Part shown: positions 21,866-31,600 of the stretch, piece by piece | Position numbering within the stretch: the stretch's first letter is position 1 | Layout: every line of letters begins with the position of its first letter | NCBI GenBank assembly: GCA_947448025.1 | Contig: CANFLV010000012.1 | Location: forward strand, 62,001-126,000 | Reading direction: 5' to 3' | Length of the DNA: 64,000 bases | Source: Oxalobacteraceae bacterium | Lineage (GTDB): Bacteria; Pseudomonadota; Gammaproteobacteria; Burkholderiales; Burkholderiaceae_D | Position numbers and translations under genes: made by a program | The notes under the pieces: model-generated | What the model saw: the letters and a program-made list of their open reading frames with translations, nothing else | Told to the model about the DNA's origin: nothing | Databases searched by the model: none

Positions 21866-22339
21866 TTATGATCCATCCATCTGCGACTGCAGGTAATTCT
21901 GCAAACCGATCTTGTTGATCAGTTCCAGCTGCGTTTCCAGCCATTCGATATGTACTTCGGTATCGTCGAGGATGTCCTTGAACAATTCGCGCGAGATGTA
22001 ATCGGCGGCCAGCTCGCAGGCGGCGATGCCCTCCTTGACCGTCTTTTGCGCGGCCAGTTCCAGCGTCAGGTCGCATTGCAGCATCTCCGGCGTGTTCTCG
22101 CCGACCATGACCTTGTTAATCGCCTGCACATTTGGCAAGCCGTCCAGCATCAGGATGCGATTGATCAGATTGTCGGCATGCTTCATTTCGCCGATGGACT
22201 CGTCATATTCCTTCTTGCCGAGTTTGCCGAAGCCCCAATGCTGGTACATGCGCGCATGGAGAAAGTATTGATTGATCGCAGTCAGTTCATTGGTCAGCTG
22301 ACTGTTCAACAGCCGGATGATGTTGGCATCGCCCTTCAT
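21866..22339 (-). CDS. bfr: Bacterioferritin
   Basis: 157 aa. Heme-containing 24-mer iron store. Heme ligand Met52 (GEMKHAD) and ferroxidase residues Glu18, Glu51, His54, Glu94 and His130 align with E. coli Bfr without gaps. Position 127, a Glu iron ligand in E. coli (DEEGH), is Thr here (DDTEVH), with Glu128 retained. This could mean an altered ferroxidase site or that Glu128 substitutes; I cannot tell from sequence alone. A bfd gene, whose product typically frees iron from Bfr, lies 10 kb away at 32.8 kb. Confidence 0.95.
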   Translation of the reverse strand: MKGDANIIRLLNSQLTNELTAINQYFLHARMYQHWGFGKLGKKEYDESIGEMKHADNLINRILMLDGLPNVQAINKVMVGENTPEMLQCDLTLELAAQKTVKEGIAACELAADYISRELFKDILDDTEVHIEWLETQLELINKIGLQNYLQSQMDGS

Positions 22340-22445
22340 AGTAACCTCAATGGAGTGGTTGAACCATGATCGTAACGCGGCTCATCTTGGCCGGTTACCG
22401 GGTTCGACAAACCTTATGTGCTTACAGAGATGTGAAGGCAGGAGA

Positions 22446-23378
22446 TCAGGCGGGTGTTAATTGTGTTTGTGGACCTGGCTGGTTCAGCAGAGGCTGCATG
22501 CGATGACTGTCGAGACGGCGTTGCAGTACTTCGCAGACCGACAGCATCAGATTGTTGCGTTTTCTGGCCTCAGAGCGCTTTTTGGACGCTAGTGTTTCCA
22601 GTGCAATTGGCTGAAATGGCGTACACGGCATTTCGAAGTCGCCGTTAGCCATGGGTAATGCCTCGAGCTCGCGCCAGGTTTCATCATAGTTCGATGAAAT
22701 ACGCCGGCGACGTGATTGATTAATCGCGACGCGATTTGCGTTGCTAGTCAGATAAATCTGCTCGCATCCAAAGAACAGGCCAATTTCGCGGACCATCGAG
22801 ATCATGAAATTCTTGGGTCGGCAGCCATAAAGGTCGCGCGTGATCGACTTCATGATGCTATTGCCGTCGGCCGAGCGCATGCCCTGCAGGCAGCCAATCT
22901 GAATTGCAATGTTGTCCTTGGTTGCGACCAGCATAAAAGTCACGGCATAAACGCAACGGCCCTCCTGCACCAGACGCAAACACAGTTCGCCTTCACGATG
23001 CCCATCGGTCACTGCAGATATCTCCAGTGATAATGGCGTCATTGATTTGCCAAAAAAACGGCACAGCACGATAGGATGCGTTGCTGCCTGTCGTATGAAA
23101 TTACCAAATCCTGCCTGAAACATATGGCGATAATGGCCAATCAGGAAATTCACCCGGTCAGTACACGATAGCTTTGTCGACAGATAAGGGCGATAAATCT
23201 TGTGTATTAACAAGGGATAAAACTGTGCCAGTTCATCAAGTTGTGGATGTGCACGCAAGAATTCGAGCCAGCGATGGGTTTGTTTCGGGTAAAAAAATGC
23301 GCCCAGTATTAATTTCAGGTGGTCTTTTGGCTTTTTTGGTGCAGGGAAAATAACCGGCAGGGGTAATAATAATTTCAT
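22446..23378 (-). CDS. DUF535 (VirK/YbjX) family protein
   Basis: 310 aa, no signal peptide or clear membrane helix. The sequence has the family's features: FLIGHYRHMFQAGF, the middle LRLVQEGRCVYAVTFML, IGCLQGMRSADGNSIMKSITRDLYGCRPKNFM and the segment IGLFFGCEQIYLTSNANRV. Members in enteric pathogens (VirK, YbjX) affect outer-membrane or peptide-resistance phenotypes, but the biochemical role is unknown. It is more AT-rich than its neighbours and diverges from the two-component regulator, sharing a 347-bp gap with TGTAA repeats. Confidence 0.85.
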   Translation of the reverse strand: MKLLLPLPVIFPAPKKPKDHLKLILGAFFYPKQTHRWLEFLRAHPQLDELAQFYPLLIHKIYRPYLSTKLSCTDRVNFLIGHYRHMFQAGFGNFIRQAATHPIVLCRFFGKSMTPLSLEISAVTDGHREGELCLRLVQEGRCVYAVTFMLVATKDNIAIQIGCLQGMRSADGNSIMKSITRDLYGCRPKNFMISMVREIGLFFGCEQIYLTSNANRVAINQSRRRRISSNYDETWRELEALPMANGDFEMPCTPFQPIALETLASKKRSEARKRNNLMLSVCEVLQRRLDSHRMQPLLNQPGPQTQLTPA

Positions 23379-23725
23379 GGCTTTGTTTTAATGACGTTCT
23401 TAAAGCCTGTGATCGTGGATGGCATAAGGTCAATCACGATCATTTCCGGCGTTCTGCTTAAGAAAAGTCTGAGGATTCAAAGACTTTGCCAACTGATGAT
23501 CATACCGAAGAATTGCCATATGTAAATTTATGTAACCCAATTGTAATGAAATGTAAGTCGGACTTTGCCTGGTCAAATGGCCAATTTCAAGAAAGGCTTA
23601 GAATGGTGAACAGAACGCGGTCTGGTGCGGGCGACGAGACGTTGAATTATTGAACGATGAGTTCTTTTGGTACGCTAGTAACCGGAAGTAATCACCGCTA
23701 CCTCACTTCATTAAAGGATGCAATT
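23379..23725. other. Divergent intergenic region with candidate regulatory repeats
   Basis: AT-rich gap between the DUF535 gene (leftward) and the response-regulator gene (rightward). It holds an 8-bp inverted repeat TGATCGTG/CACGATCA (23410-23417 and 23435-23442) and four phased TGTAA repeats (23521-23556). It must contain promoters for both genes; I could not fix the -10/-35 boxes with confidence. Confidence 0.7.
23521..23556 (+). promoter_or_regulatory. Four TGTAA direct repeats at 10-11 bp spacing
   Basis: TGTAA occurs at 23521, 23531, 23542 and 23552, i.e. once per helical turn on the same face. OmpR/PhoB-family regulators bind direct repeats at about 11-bp spacing, and the gene just downstream encodes one, so autoregulation is a reasonable inference. 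Confidence 0.6.
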
Positions 23726-24421
23726 TTGCGCTGCTTGGTAATTGATGATGACCTTGATATGGCGCGTTATATTTGTGATGGCTTGTTGGCCAGCGGATAT
23801 GGCGTGACCTTGTCACGCGAGCCGGTTGAGGCCACCTCGCTGGCCTGCAATGAGCTCTGGGATATTGTCATCCTTGACCGACTTTTGCCGGGGCAAACCG
23901 ATGGACTGACTATCCTGAAAAAGTTGCGTAATCTCGGCAGGCAAACACCGGTGTTGATCCTGAGTGCCCTTACCAGCGTCGATGAACGTGTGCGCGGTTT
24001 GAAAGCGGGCGGGGATGACTATTTGGCCAAGCCGTTTGCTTTTCCAGAGTTATTGGCACGTATCGAAGCCTTGTTGCGACGCTCCAGTGCCGATAAAGAA
24101 GCGACGCATCTGCAAATTGCCGACCTGATCCTTGATGTCCGCGCGATGCGGGTCAGTCGCGCCAATAGCGTTATCGCCTTGCAGCCACGCGAGTTTCGCC
24201 TTCTGGAATACCTGATGCGCAATGAGGGCCGCGTACTGACGCGCGCCATGCTGCTTGAAAATGTCTGGGATTACCATTTCGATCCGCAAACCAATGTCAT
24301 TGATGTTCAGGTTAGTCGCTTGCGTAACAAGATCGACAAGGATTTTGCGCTGCCTTTGATCCACACAGTGCGTGGTGTTGGTTATCTGATTTCAGGCAGC
24401 CCACAGGCTGGCAATGGCTAA
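23726..24421 (+). CDS. OmpR/PhoB-family response regulator
   Basis: 231 aa if translation begins at TTG 23726, which has AAAGGA at good spacing and puts the phosphoacceptor at Asp51 (DIVILDRLLPG), the standard position. An upstream ATG at 23657 would add 23 residues unlike a receiver domain and has no clear ribosome site. Receiver domain: acidic DDD at 7-9, Asp51, Lys in YLAKPFAFPE. The C-terminal winged helix includes REFRLLEYLMRNEGRVLTR and VRGVGYLI. It overlaps the sensor kinase gene by 8 bases and lies upstream of a CzcCBA-type pump, so it probably controls metal efflux. Confidence 0.92.
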   Translation: MRCLVIDDDLDMARYICDGLLASGYGVTLSREPVEATSLACNELWDIVILDRLLPGQTDGLTILKKLRNLGRQTPVLILSALTSVDERVRGLKAGGDDYLAKPFAFPELLARIEALLRRSSADKEATHLQIADLILDVRAMRVSRANSVIALQPREFRLLEYLMRNEGRVLTRAMLLENVWDYHFDPQTNVIDVQVSRLRNKIDKDFALPLIHTVRGVGYLISGSPQAGNG

Positions 24422-25772
24422 TTTCCGGGGCTCAATTGCTGCCCGCCTCGCGCTGGGCTACGGTTTGTTGGTGACGGTGTCAATCACGGTCGTGTCCGGC
24501 GTATTTTATGTCGGCACAATCGGCGTGTTGGACGAGAATATCGACAATAAAATCACGGCGATTTCCGACCGTCTTTATAAGGTCGCGCAATTTGGCGCAC
24601 AAGAGACGCTGGCGCGAGAGATCAATCGGCAGATGAGCGACGGCCTCGATAGCGACTCTGAGATTTTTCTTCTCTCCGCCCCCGATGGGACACGTCTTGC
24701 CGGCAATCTGGATATTGCGGCAATGGCAATGGTGCCCATGAATGATCTGGTCAATCGCGAGATCCCGCGCGATAAAAAGAAAGTGCTGGCCCGGATTTAT
24801 GCGCGCAAGTTGGCCGATGGCGGAGCGCTTCTGGTCGGACGCGACCTTGGTGAACGGCAAGCCATTGAACATCTTGTCTGGCGCGCTTTGGGTATGGGCG
24901 CGGCGATTTCCTTATTGTTGGTGATGGCGGGCGCCTTGGTATTTCGCGGGCAGATTGAGCGGCGCATCGGACAAATTCGTCGCACGGCCAAGGAAATCGA
25001 AGCAGGCGACCTGACCCGGCGCATCCCTGTTACCGGCGAAGATGAGTTTGGCCTCTTGAATCGCGATATTAATCGCATGCTCGACCGTATTGAACATCTG
25101 ATGGATGGCGTACGCCATGTTTCGAATGCGATCGCGCATGACTTGCGTACGCCCTTGGGACGTATCCGCAATAAACTGGATACGGCTCTGCATGCGCCAC
25201 TGGAAAACGACGCGCTCGCTGCAAGTTCACGGGCCGCGATCGAGGATATTGACGACCTGATTTTAGTGTTCGATAAATTGTTGCAGATTGCTGAGGCCGA
25301 GTCAGGTATGCGGCCGCAATCCTTCGGCATACTTGATCTTTCCCGTATCGCTGCTGATATCGTTGACTTGTACGATGCGACCGCAGAAGAGAATGGCATC
25401 GCCTTGCGACTCAATTTGCAAGGCGAAGTCAGGGCGCATGGCGATCGTAATTTGCTCGGTAGCGCCTTGGCCAGCCTGATCGATAACGCGATCAAATATG
25501 CCGGCGCCGGTGCGGCCATTGAGGTGAACGTCTTTGCGACTGCCGACAGCGCGATTCTGGAAGTGCGCGACAATGGTCCCGGCATTGCCGACAATGAGCT
25601 GCCGAAAGTCACGCAACGTTTCTATCGGCTGGATCATAGCCGTAATTTGCCCGGCAACGGCCTTGGTCTGGCGATCGTCAGCGCCATCGCAGCTCTGCAT
25701 AATGGCGCCTTGCAACTCCAATCGGCACAGCCGGGACTGATTGCCCGGGTCGTCTTGACTAGAGCGGCCTGA
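24414..25772 (+). CDS. Sensor histidine kinase, metal-efflux associated
   Basis: 452 aa. TM1 about residues 14-35, a periplasmic domain about 36-155, TM2 about 158-177, HAMP (ERRIGQIRRTAKEIEAGDLTRR), HisKA with the phosphorylated His242 in NAIAHDLRTPLGRI, and a C-terminal ATPase with N box (LIDNAIKYA), G1 (VRDNGPGI) and G2 (LPGNGLGLAI). It belongs to the CusS/CzcS-like class by layout and gene context. The periplasmic domain has no obvious His or Cys cluster, so the signal is uncertain. A weak hairpin and T-run follow near 25885-25916. Confidence 0.93.
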   Translation: MANFRGSIAARLALGYGLLVTVSITVVSGVFYVGTIGVLDENIDNKITAISDRLYKVAQFGAQETLAREINRQMSDGLDSDSEIFLLSAPDGTRLAGNLDIAAMAMVPMNDLVNREIPRDKKKVLARIYARKLADGGALLVGRDLGERQAIEHLVWRALGMGAAISLLLVMAGALVFRGQIERRIGQIRRTAKEIEAGDLTRRIPVTGEDEFGLLNRDINRMLDRIEHLMDGVRHVSNAIAHDLRTPLGRIRNKLDTALHAPLENDALAASSRAAIEDIDDLILVFDKLLQIAEAESGMRPQSFGILDLSRIAADIVDLYDATAEENGIALRLNLQGEVRAHGDRNLLGSALASLIDNAIKYAGAGAAIEVNVFATADSAILEVRDNGPGIADNELPKVTQRFYRLDHSRNLPGNGLGLAIVSAIAALHNGALQLQSAQPGLIARVVLTRAA

Positions 25773-25883
25773 TTCAGAGTTCGGCAGTCAGTTCGCCACC
25801 TTGCTACGGCTGCCAGCCGGACACCGCAGTCGCGACTTTCAAACATTACCAATCTGTAATCTCGGGGCGAGACCCATTCAGTT

Positions 25884-25916
25884 AGTATGCAAGCCAAGTA
25901 AAAACGCTTGTTTTTT
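25884..25916 (+). terminator. Weak intrinsic terminator after the sensor kinase gene
   Basis: CAAGC and GCTTG can form a 5-bp stem (6 with a G-U) around an 11-nt A-rich loop, followed by TTTTTT. It lies in the 280-bp gap between the kinase gene and the efflux operon; a short stem, so only a candidate. Confidence 0.4.
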
Positions 25917-26052
25917 AGTGAGGAATGTCAGTGCCTACTTTGATAAAGAGGCCTCATGCTGGCTTTCGATCCTGAAAAGCGACTGCGGCTTTGCGCCCAT
26001 TCTGTGTCGGACATTCATTGAGATACAGCCGTGACTTGCCCACTCCTTCATC

Positions 26053-27417
26053 ATGAAATCAACATCACCCACAGATCACGTGAAAATTTTTATTGCGCCT
26101 CTACGGCGCTGGCTGTTCATCGGGATTGCTTCCTCAGTATGTTCATTCGCGCACGCAAGCTGTACGCCTCCGCTAATGGCAACATTCACGTTCGCTCAAG
26201 CCGCGACGCGCCTGCTGCAATGTAATCGCGACCTTATTCTGGCGCAAACGTCGATAGTCTCGGCGCAAGCCGACGTCCAAACCGCCGACCGCAGTCCGAA
26301 TCCGACCCTGACCATCGGTAGCGCGTATATCAATCCCCAAAGCGGCATCGGTGCAGGGCCTTTGTATCAAAAGCAGGTGGATTGGCAGGCGCGCATCGAT
26401 CACCCTGCGGAACGCGGGAATAAGCGCGGCTTACGTACCGCCGTGGCGGAAAGTGCGCTGCATGCAACGCAGTGGGGCGTAGCGGAAACACGGCGTCAGC
26501 AGCAATTAGCCCTGGCCACAGCCTGGATCAATTTATGGTCGGCGCAGCAGCGCATCAAGGTGCTGACGGCGCTGGAAGGCTTGTATCAGCGTACTCAGGA
26601 TGCCGCGCAAACGCGCCTGCGCGTCGGTGACATTGCGGCCAACGATCTCGTCAGGATTTCCGTGGATACCCAGCATGCGCAAAATGACGTGCAGCAGGCG
26701 AAGGTCGAACTCGCCCGCGCCCAGTTCGACCTCGCAGCAATGCTGGCGATGGAGGCGCAGGCCTCTGCATTGATCGCGAGTGAAGCCTGGCAAACACTGG
26801 CGACGCCCTTGGCACCGGAAAAATTGGAACTGCTGACGGCTGGCAGACCTGATATTCAAGCTGCCCGAGCCCAGCTCGATACGGCCAAGGCCGCGCGCGA
26901 TCTGGCGCTGAGCCAGCGCACGAGGGACCTGACTTTTGGCGTGCAGCTCGAACATTATCCAGCGCCTGCGGGCATCGGTAACTCGATTAGCGTGGCCGTG
27001 AGCATGCCGCTGTTCGTGCGCCACTATAACGATGGTGAAATCGCGCGCGCAGAAGCGGACTTTACGACGGCCCTGCTGGCCTTGCGCAAAGTGGAACAGC
27101 TGGCATTTGCTGATCAACAACGGCTGGCCGTGGAGTGGCAGGCTGCGGCAGCGCGCGCAGATCGCCTGAAATTCCAGCTTTTGCCCATGGTTGAAAAGAT
27201 GGTCGCGAATGCGGAATTTGCCTATAAAAAAGGCTCGGTTGGGGTCTTCGATTTACTCGACGCACTCAAGCAATTACGTCAGATGCAGCTGGATGCCCTC
27301 ACAGCCCGGGCGGATGTCGAAAAGGCTGATGCGGCCGTTCGTGCCGCCGTCCTCAATGTGGCTGCGGCGGACGAATCACCGTTCAGTTCTTCCTTTTTCA
27401 TTAATTCAGGCAATTAA
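26053..27417 (+). CDS. czcC: CzcC-type outer-membrane efflux protein (TolC family)
   Basis: 454 aa. A signal sequence is visible (RRWLFIGIASSVCSFAHA). The mature protein has two repeats of the outer-membrane efflux protein fold with long coiled-coil helices, for example TRLRVGDIAANDLVRISVDTQ in the first half and MVANAEFAYKKGSVGVFDLLDALKQ in the second. It forms the outer-membrane channel of the tripartite pump with the next two genes (8-bp gap to czcB, then overlap). The czc name is by family; the metal is not known. Confidence 0.88.
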   Translation: MKSTSPTDHVKIFIAPLRRWLFIGIASSVCSFAHASCTPPLMATFTFAQAATRLLQCNRDLILAQTSIVSAQADVQTADRSPNPTLTIGSAYINPQSGIGAGPLYQKQVDWQARIDHPAERGNKRGLRTAVAESALHATQWGVAETRRQQQLALATAWINLWSAQQRIKVLTALEGLYQRTQDAAQTRLRVGDIAANDLVRISVDTQHAQNDVQQAKVELARAQFDLAAMLAMEAQASALIASEAWQTLATPLAPEKLELLTAGRPDIQAARAQLDTAKAARDLALSQRTRDLTFGVQLEHYPAPAGIGNSISVAVSMPLFVRHYNDGEIARAEADFTTALLALRKVEQLAFADQQRLAVEWQAAAARADRLKFQLLPMVEKMVANAEFAYKKGSVGVFDLLDALKQLRQMQLDALTARADVEKADAAVRAAVLNVAAADESPFSSSFFINSGN

Positions 27418-27425
27418 GCATTCCT

Positions 27426-28619
27426 ATGTCAAATCCCGTTAAACCTGGCAATTGCACGCGTCGTGTTTCCATATTGGCAATGTGTGCGCTGTCAGCCTGC
27501 TTAATTTCAGCCTGCAACAAAAAAGCGGAAGCGCCAGCTCCTGATCTTGCACCCACAGTGTCCGGGCAAAGTGTGAGTTTCAGTGGTATTCCGAAAGGCA
27601 TACGCGCAGAACCCGCTGAAAAGTCCGCAAACACGACTTTGTCGCTGCCCGGGCGACTCGTGTGGGATGAAGATCGGACGGTACGCGTATTTACGCCGTT
27701 TGCCGGTCGGGTGGTGCGTGCCTTGGTACAGCCGGGCGACAGCGTCAAGGTCGGTCAGGCGCTGGCCGAACTTGCTTCACCAGAATTCAGTCAGGCCCAG
27801 GCCGACGCGCGCAAGGCTGCCGCCGATCTGGCATTCGCAGAAAAAAACGTGCGTCGCCTGAAGGAATTGAATGTCGCGGGCATTGCTGCTGATAAGGACT
27901 TTCAAGCAGCGGAAGCCGATTTTCAGCGGGCCGAGGGTGAAAGCGACAGGGCGCAGCGGCGTTTATCGCAAGTCGGCGCCGGGGATGGCCAGAATTTTGT
28001 GCTGAAGGCGCCGATCGCCGGCGTGGTCGTGGATAAATCGATCAATCCGGGTCAGGAGCTGCGTCCGGACCAGCCTGGCTCGCCACTATTCGTCATTTCC
28101 GATCTGTCGCGCTTATGGATCTGGATCGATGCCGCAGAGTCTGAAATCGCGCAGCTGGCCGGCGCAAGACCGGGCGCAGCGCTGGTAATCAATAGCAGCG
28201 CGTATCCAAATCGTTCTTTCCCTGGCAAGATCGTCAAGAGCGCCGACTTTATCGACCCGGTATCGCGCACCTTCAAAATCCGCGGAACTGTCGACAACGC
28301 GCAGCACGACTTGAAGGCGGAAATGTTCGTCAAGGCAGATTTCCCGATCGCGGCTGCCGTGGCGACCTCGCCCGCCCAAATCGTCGCGACCGCGGCCGTG
28401 CTGCTGGACGGCGAAGACCACTATGTATTCATCGCAGATAATGACAAAACCTTCGTGCGCGTGCCCGTACACATCGTGCGCGAACAGCCTGGCCGCACGA
28501 CCGTAACCGGTCTGAAGGAGGGGCAAAAGGTCGTCGTTGAAGGCAATCTCTATTTGCAGCAGCGCGTCATCAGTATGCCCGCGCCGCAGCCAGCTTCGTC
28601 TGAGGCGAGCAAAAAATGA
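27426..28619 (+). CDS. czcB: CzcB-type periplasmic adaptor (membrane-fusion lipoprotein)
   Basis: 397 aa with a lipobox (ACLISAC, Cys about 30), so probably an inner-membrane-anchored lipoprotein. The split biotinyl-lipoyl domain is visible (TPFAGRVVRALVQPGDSVKVGQALAELASPE and LKAPIAGVVVDKSINPGQEL), with a helical hairpin between them and a C-terminal beta-barrel. No His-rich N-terminal metal site as in CzcB of Cupriavidus. The stop overlaps the RND gene start by 4 bases. Confidence 0.92.
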   Translation: MSNPVKPGNCTRRVSILAMCALSACLISACNKKAEAPAPDLAPTVSGQSVSFSGIPKGIRAEPAEKSANTTLSLPGRLVWDEDRTVRVFTPFAGRVVRALVQPGDSVKVGQALAELASPEFSQAQADARKAAADLAFAEKNVRRLKELNVAGIAADKDFQAAEADFQRAEGESDRAQRRLSQVGAGDGQNFVLKAPIAGVVVDKSINPGQELRPDQPGSPLFVISDLSRLWIWIDAAESEIAQLAGARPGAALVINSSAYPNRSFPGKIVKSADFIDPVSRTFKIRGTVDNAQHDLKAEMFVKADFPIAAAVATSPAQIVATAAVLLDGEDHYVFIADNDKTFVRVPVHIVREQPGRTTVTGLKEGQKVVVEGNLYLQQRVISMPAPQPASSEASKK

Positions 28620-31600
28620 TCAAGCGCATTGTTTATTTTGCCTTGCATCAGCCCTTGCTGGTGGCGTTCGCACTGCTGATCTTTATTGGCTCCGGACTGA
28701 TCGCTTTCAAGAATTTGCCGATCGAAGCATTTCCTGATGTATCTGATTTACAAGTCACCGTGATTGCCCTGTATCCGGGTCGTGCCGCTGAAGAAGTCGA
28801 GCGGCAAGTCACGCTGCCCATTGAAGTGGCCTTGTCGGGCGTGCCGGATTCAGTACGGCTGTTCTCGCACACGCAGTTCGGCCTGTCCTATACCGTCGTT
28901 ACCTTCAACGATAAACCGACCGATCAATTGGCACGACAGCGCGTCAACGAGCGCTTGCAAGGCATCGATCTTCCTGCCGGTGTAGCGCCGGCAATCCAGC
29001 CGCCACAAACAGCGATTGGTGAAATTTTCCGCTTCCGTCTTCAAGGTGCCGGCTATACGCCACAGCAATTGCGCGTCATGGAAGATTGGGTCGTCGAAAA
29101 GCAATTGCGTAAAGTCCCCGGCGTCGCCGATGTCGTCACGATGGGCGGCTCCACGAAGCAGTATGAAGTCAATCCTGACCTCGCACGCATGCGTGATTAC
29201 CAGATTACTTTGGCGCAGCTGTTTGGCGCTTTGCAACGTGCAAATGCGAACGCTGGTGGTGGCGCGGTAACGCATGGCACGCAACAATACCTGATCCGCT
29301 CGATTGGCGAATTACGCAGTTCGGCCGACATCGGCAGCATCGTCGTCAGCGTCAACAAAGGCGTGCCGGTACTGGTGCGCGATATCGCGCAGGTGCGCGT
29401 TGGCGGTGCACCGGCCCAGGGACTGGTGGGTCAGTCAGCGCGCGGCGTCGATGATGATGACATCGTCAATGGCATCGTCATCATGCGCAAAGGTGAAAAT
29501 CCCTCCATCATCCTTGATGCACTCAAGGAAAAAATCCGTTACCTGAACACGACCCAATTGGCAAAGGGCGTGAGCATCGAACCGTATTACGACCGCTCCT
29601 GGCTGATCGACAAGACCTTGCATACGGTGTTCGGCAATCTGGTCGAAGGCGCCTTGCTGGTCGCGGCGGTATTGCTGCTGTTCCTAACCAATTTGCGCGC
29701 CGCATTGATCGTTGCGGCAGTCATTCCTCTGGCCTTGCTGGCGACCTTCCTGGGGTTGAGCTTTGTGGGTATTCCCGCCAATTTGCTGTCACTCGGCGCT
29801 ATGGATTTCGGCATTATTGTTGATGGTGCAGTGATCGTCGTAGAGAGCATCTTTCGACGCCTCGGCAGTCTCACTGAAGCGGAAATCAAGGACCCGGCGG
29901 CGCGGCGCGACGCCGTCATGGGCGCGGTCATCGACGTGGGGCGACCGACTTTCTTTTCGATGCTGATCATCATCGTGGCGCATATTCCGATTTTCACGCT
30001 GCAGCGCCATGAAGGCCGCATCTTCTCACCAATGGCCTGGACCGTCAGTTCGGCATTGATCGGTTCGCTGATACTTTCACTGACGGTCGTACCGCTGGCT
30101 TGCTCATGGTTCTTGCGCCGCGTCGCACATGAAGACAATAGCCTCGTCACCTGGTGCAAGGCGAACTATTCCATCGTGCTCGACTGGGCACTGGAGAAGC
30201 GTAAAACGGTCGTGGCCATCGCGGTCATTGCCTTCGTCACCAGTGGCGTCATTGCCACGCGGCTGGGCAGTGAATTTCTGCCGGAGTTAAACGAAGGTTC
30301 AATCTGGGTCAATCTGACCTTGCCACCGTCGATATCGCCTGAAGAAGCACAGCGCGCCATGCGCTCAGTACGACATGCCTTGCAAACGGTGCCCGAGGTG
30401 AAGTCGGTCATTTCCAAGGTCGGGCGGCCAGATGATGGTACCGATCCGAAAATTTTCAATTCGGCAGAATTGTTTGTCGAGCTGGGTCCGGAAAATACCT
30501 GGCGTGCAGGCAAAGGAAAAGAAGCGCTGATCGAGGAAATGGATGCGGCCGTCTCGGCTTTGCCTGGGATGGAACCGAGTTTTTCGCAGCCTATCCGCGA
30601 CAATGTCTTGGAGAGTATTTCCCAAGTCGACGGCCAGATCGTGATCAAGGTTCAGGGTGAAGACTACGTGCAGATCAAGAAGAGCGCCAAGGAGATCATG
30701 GCAAAGATCGGTACCGTTCCCGGCGTCGTGCGCGCTTTCATTGATCGTGATGGCAGCTTGCCCCAGTATCGTCTTGAAATCGACCGCGCCGCTGCCGCAC
30801 GCTATGGCATCAACATCGGCGATGTGCAGGATGTGGTGGAAACGGCCGTCGCTGGCAAGGCAACGACCGAGTTATGGGAAGGCGAAAAACATTTCAGCGT
30901 CGTCGTGCGCTTGCGTCCGGATCAGCGCAGTTTGCCTAATTTGCCGAATGTGCTCATTGCAACGCCGGATGGTGCACAAATTCCGCTGTCGCAGTTAGCT
31001 GAATTCAAGATGACCGAAGGCGCGATGAATATCAGTCGTGAAAATGGTCAGCGCGTAACGTCCATTGGTGTCTTTATCCGGGATCGCGACATGGGCAGCG
31101 TCGTGGCAGATATGCAGGCGCGCGTGCAACAAGGCGTGAGTCTGCCGCCGGGCATCGAAATCGGCTGGTCGGGTGAATTTGAAAACCAGCAGCGCGCCAT
31201 GGCGCGTCTGTCATGGGTCGTGCCTTTATCGATCTTGCTGATTTTCTTCTTGTTGTTTGATGCGTTTGGATCGCTCGCTTGTGCCGCGCTTATTATCGTC
31301 AACATCCCGCTGGCGATGATCGGCGGTATCGTCGCCTTGTGGCTGACCGGGATACCGCTTTCCGTATCGGCGGCGATTGGATTTATTGCGCTTTTTGGCC
31401 AGGCGGTTTTGAATGGCGTCATCATTGTGTCGGATTTTAATACCCGCCTTCTGACGACGCCCGATCCCGCGCAAGCAGTGCGGGAGGGCGCTATTACTCG
31501 TCTGCGCACTGTGTTAATGACGGCAATGCTGGCAATGCTCGGCTTACTTCCGATGGCTTTGTCGCATGGGATAGGCTCAGAGACCCAGCGTCCGCTGGCG

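Noticed and set aside
23657-23725. N-terminal extension of the response regulator from ATG 23657
   Set aside because: These 23 codons do not look like a receiver domain and lack a ribosome site; TTG 23726 has one and gives the standard Asp51.
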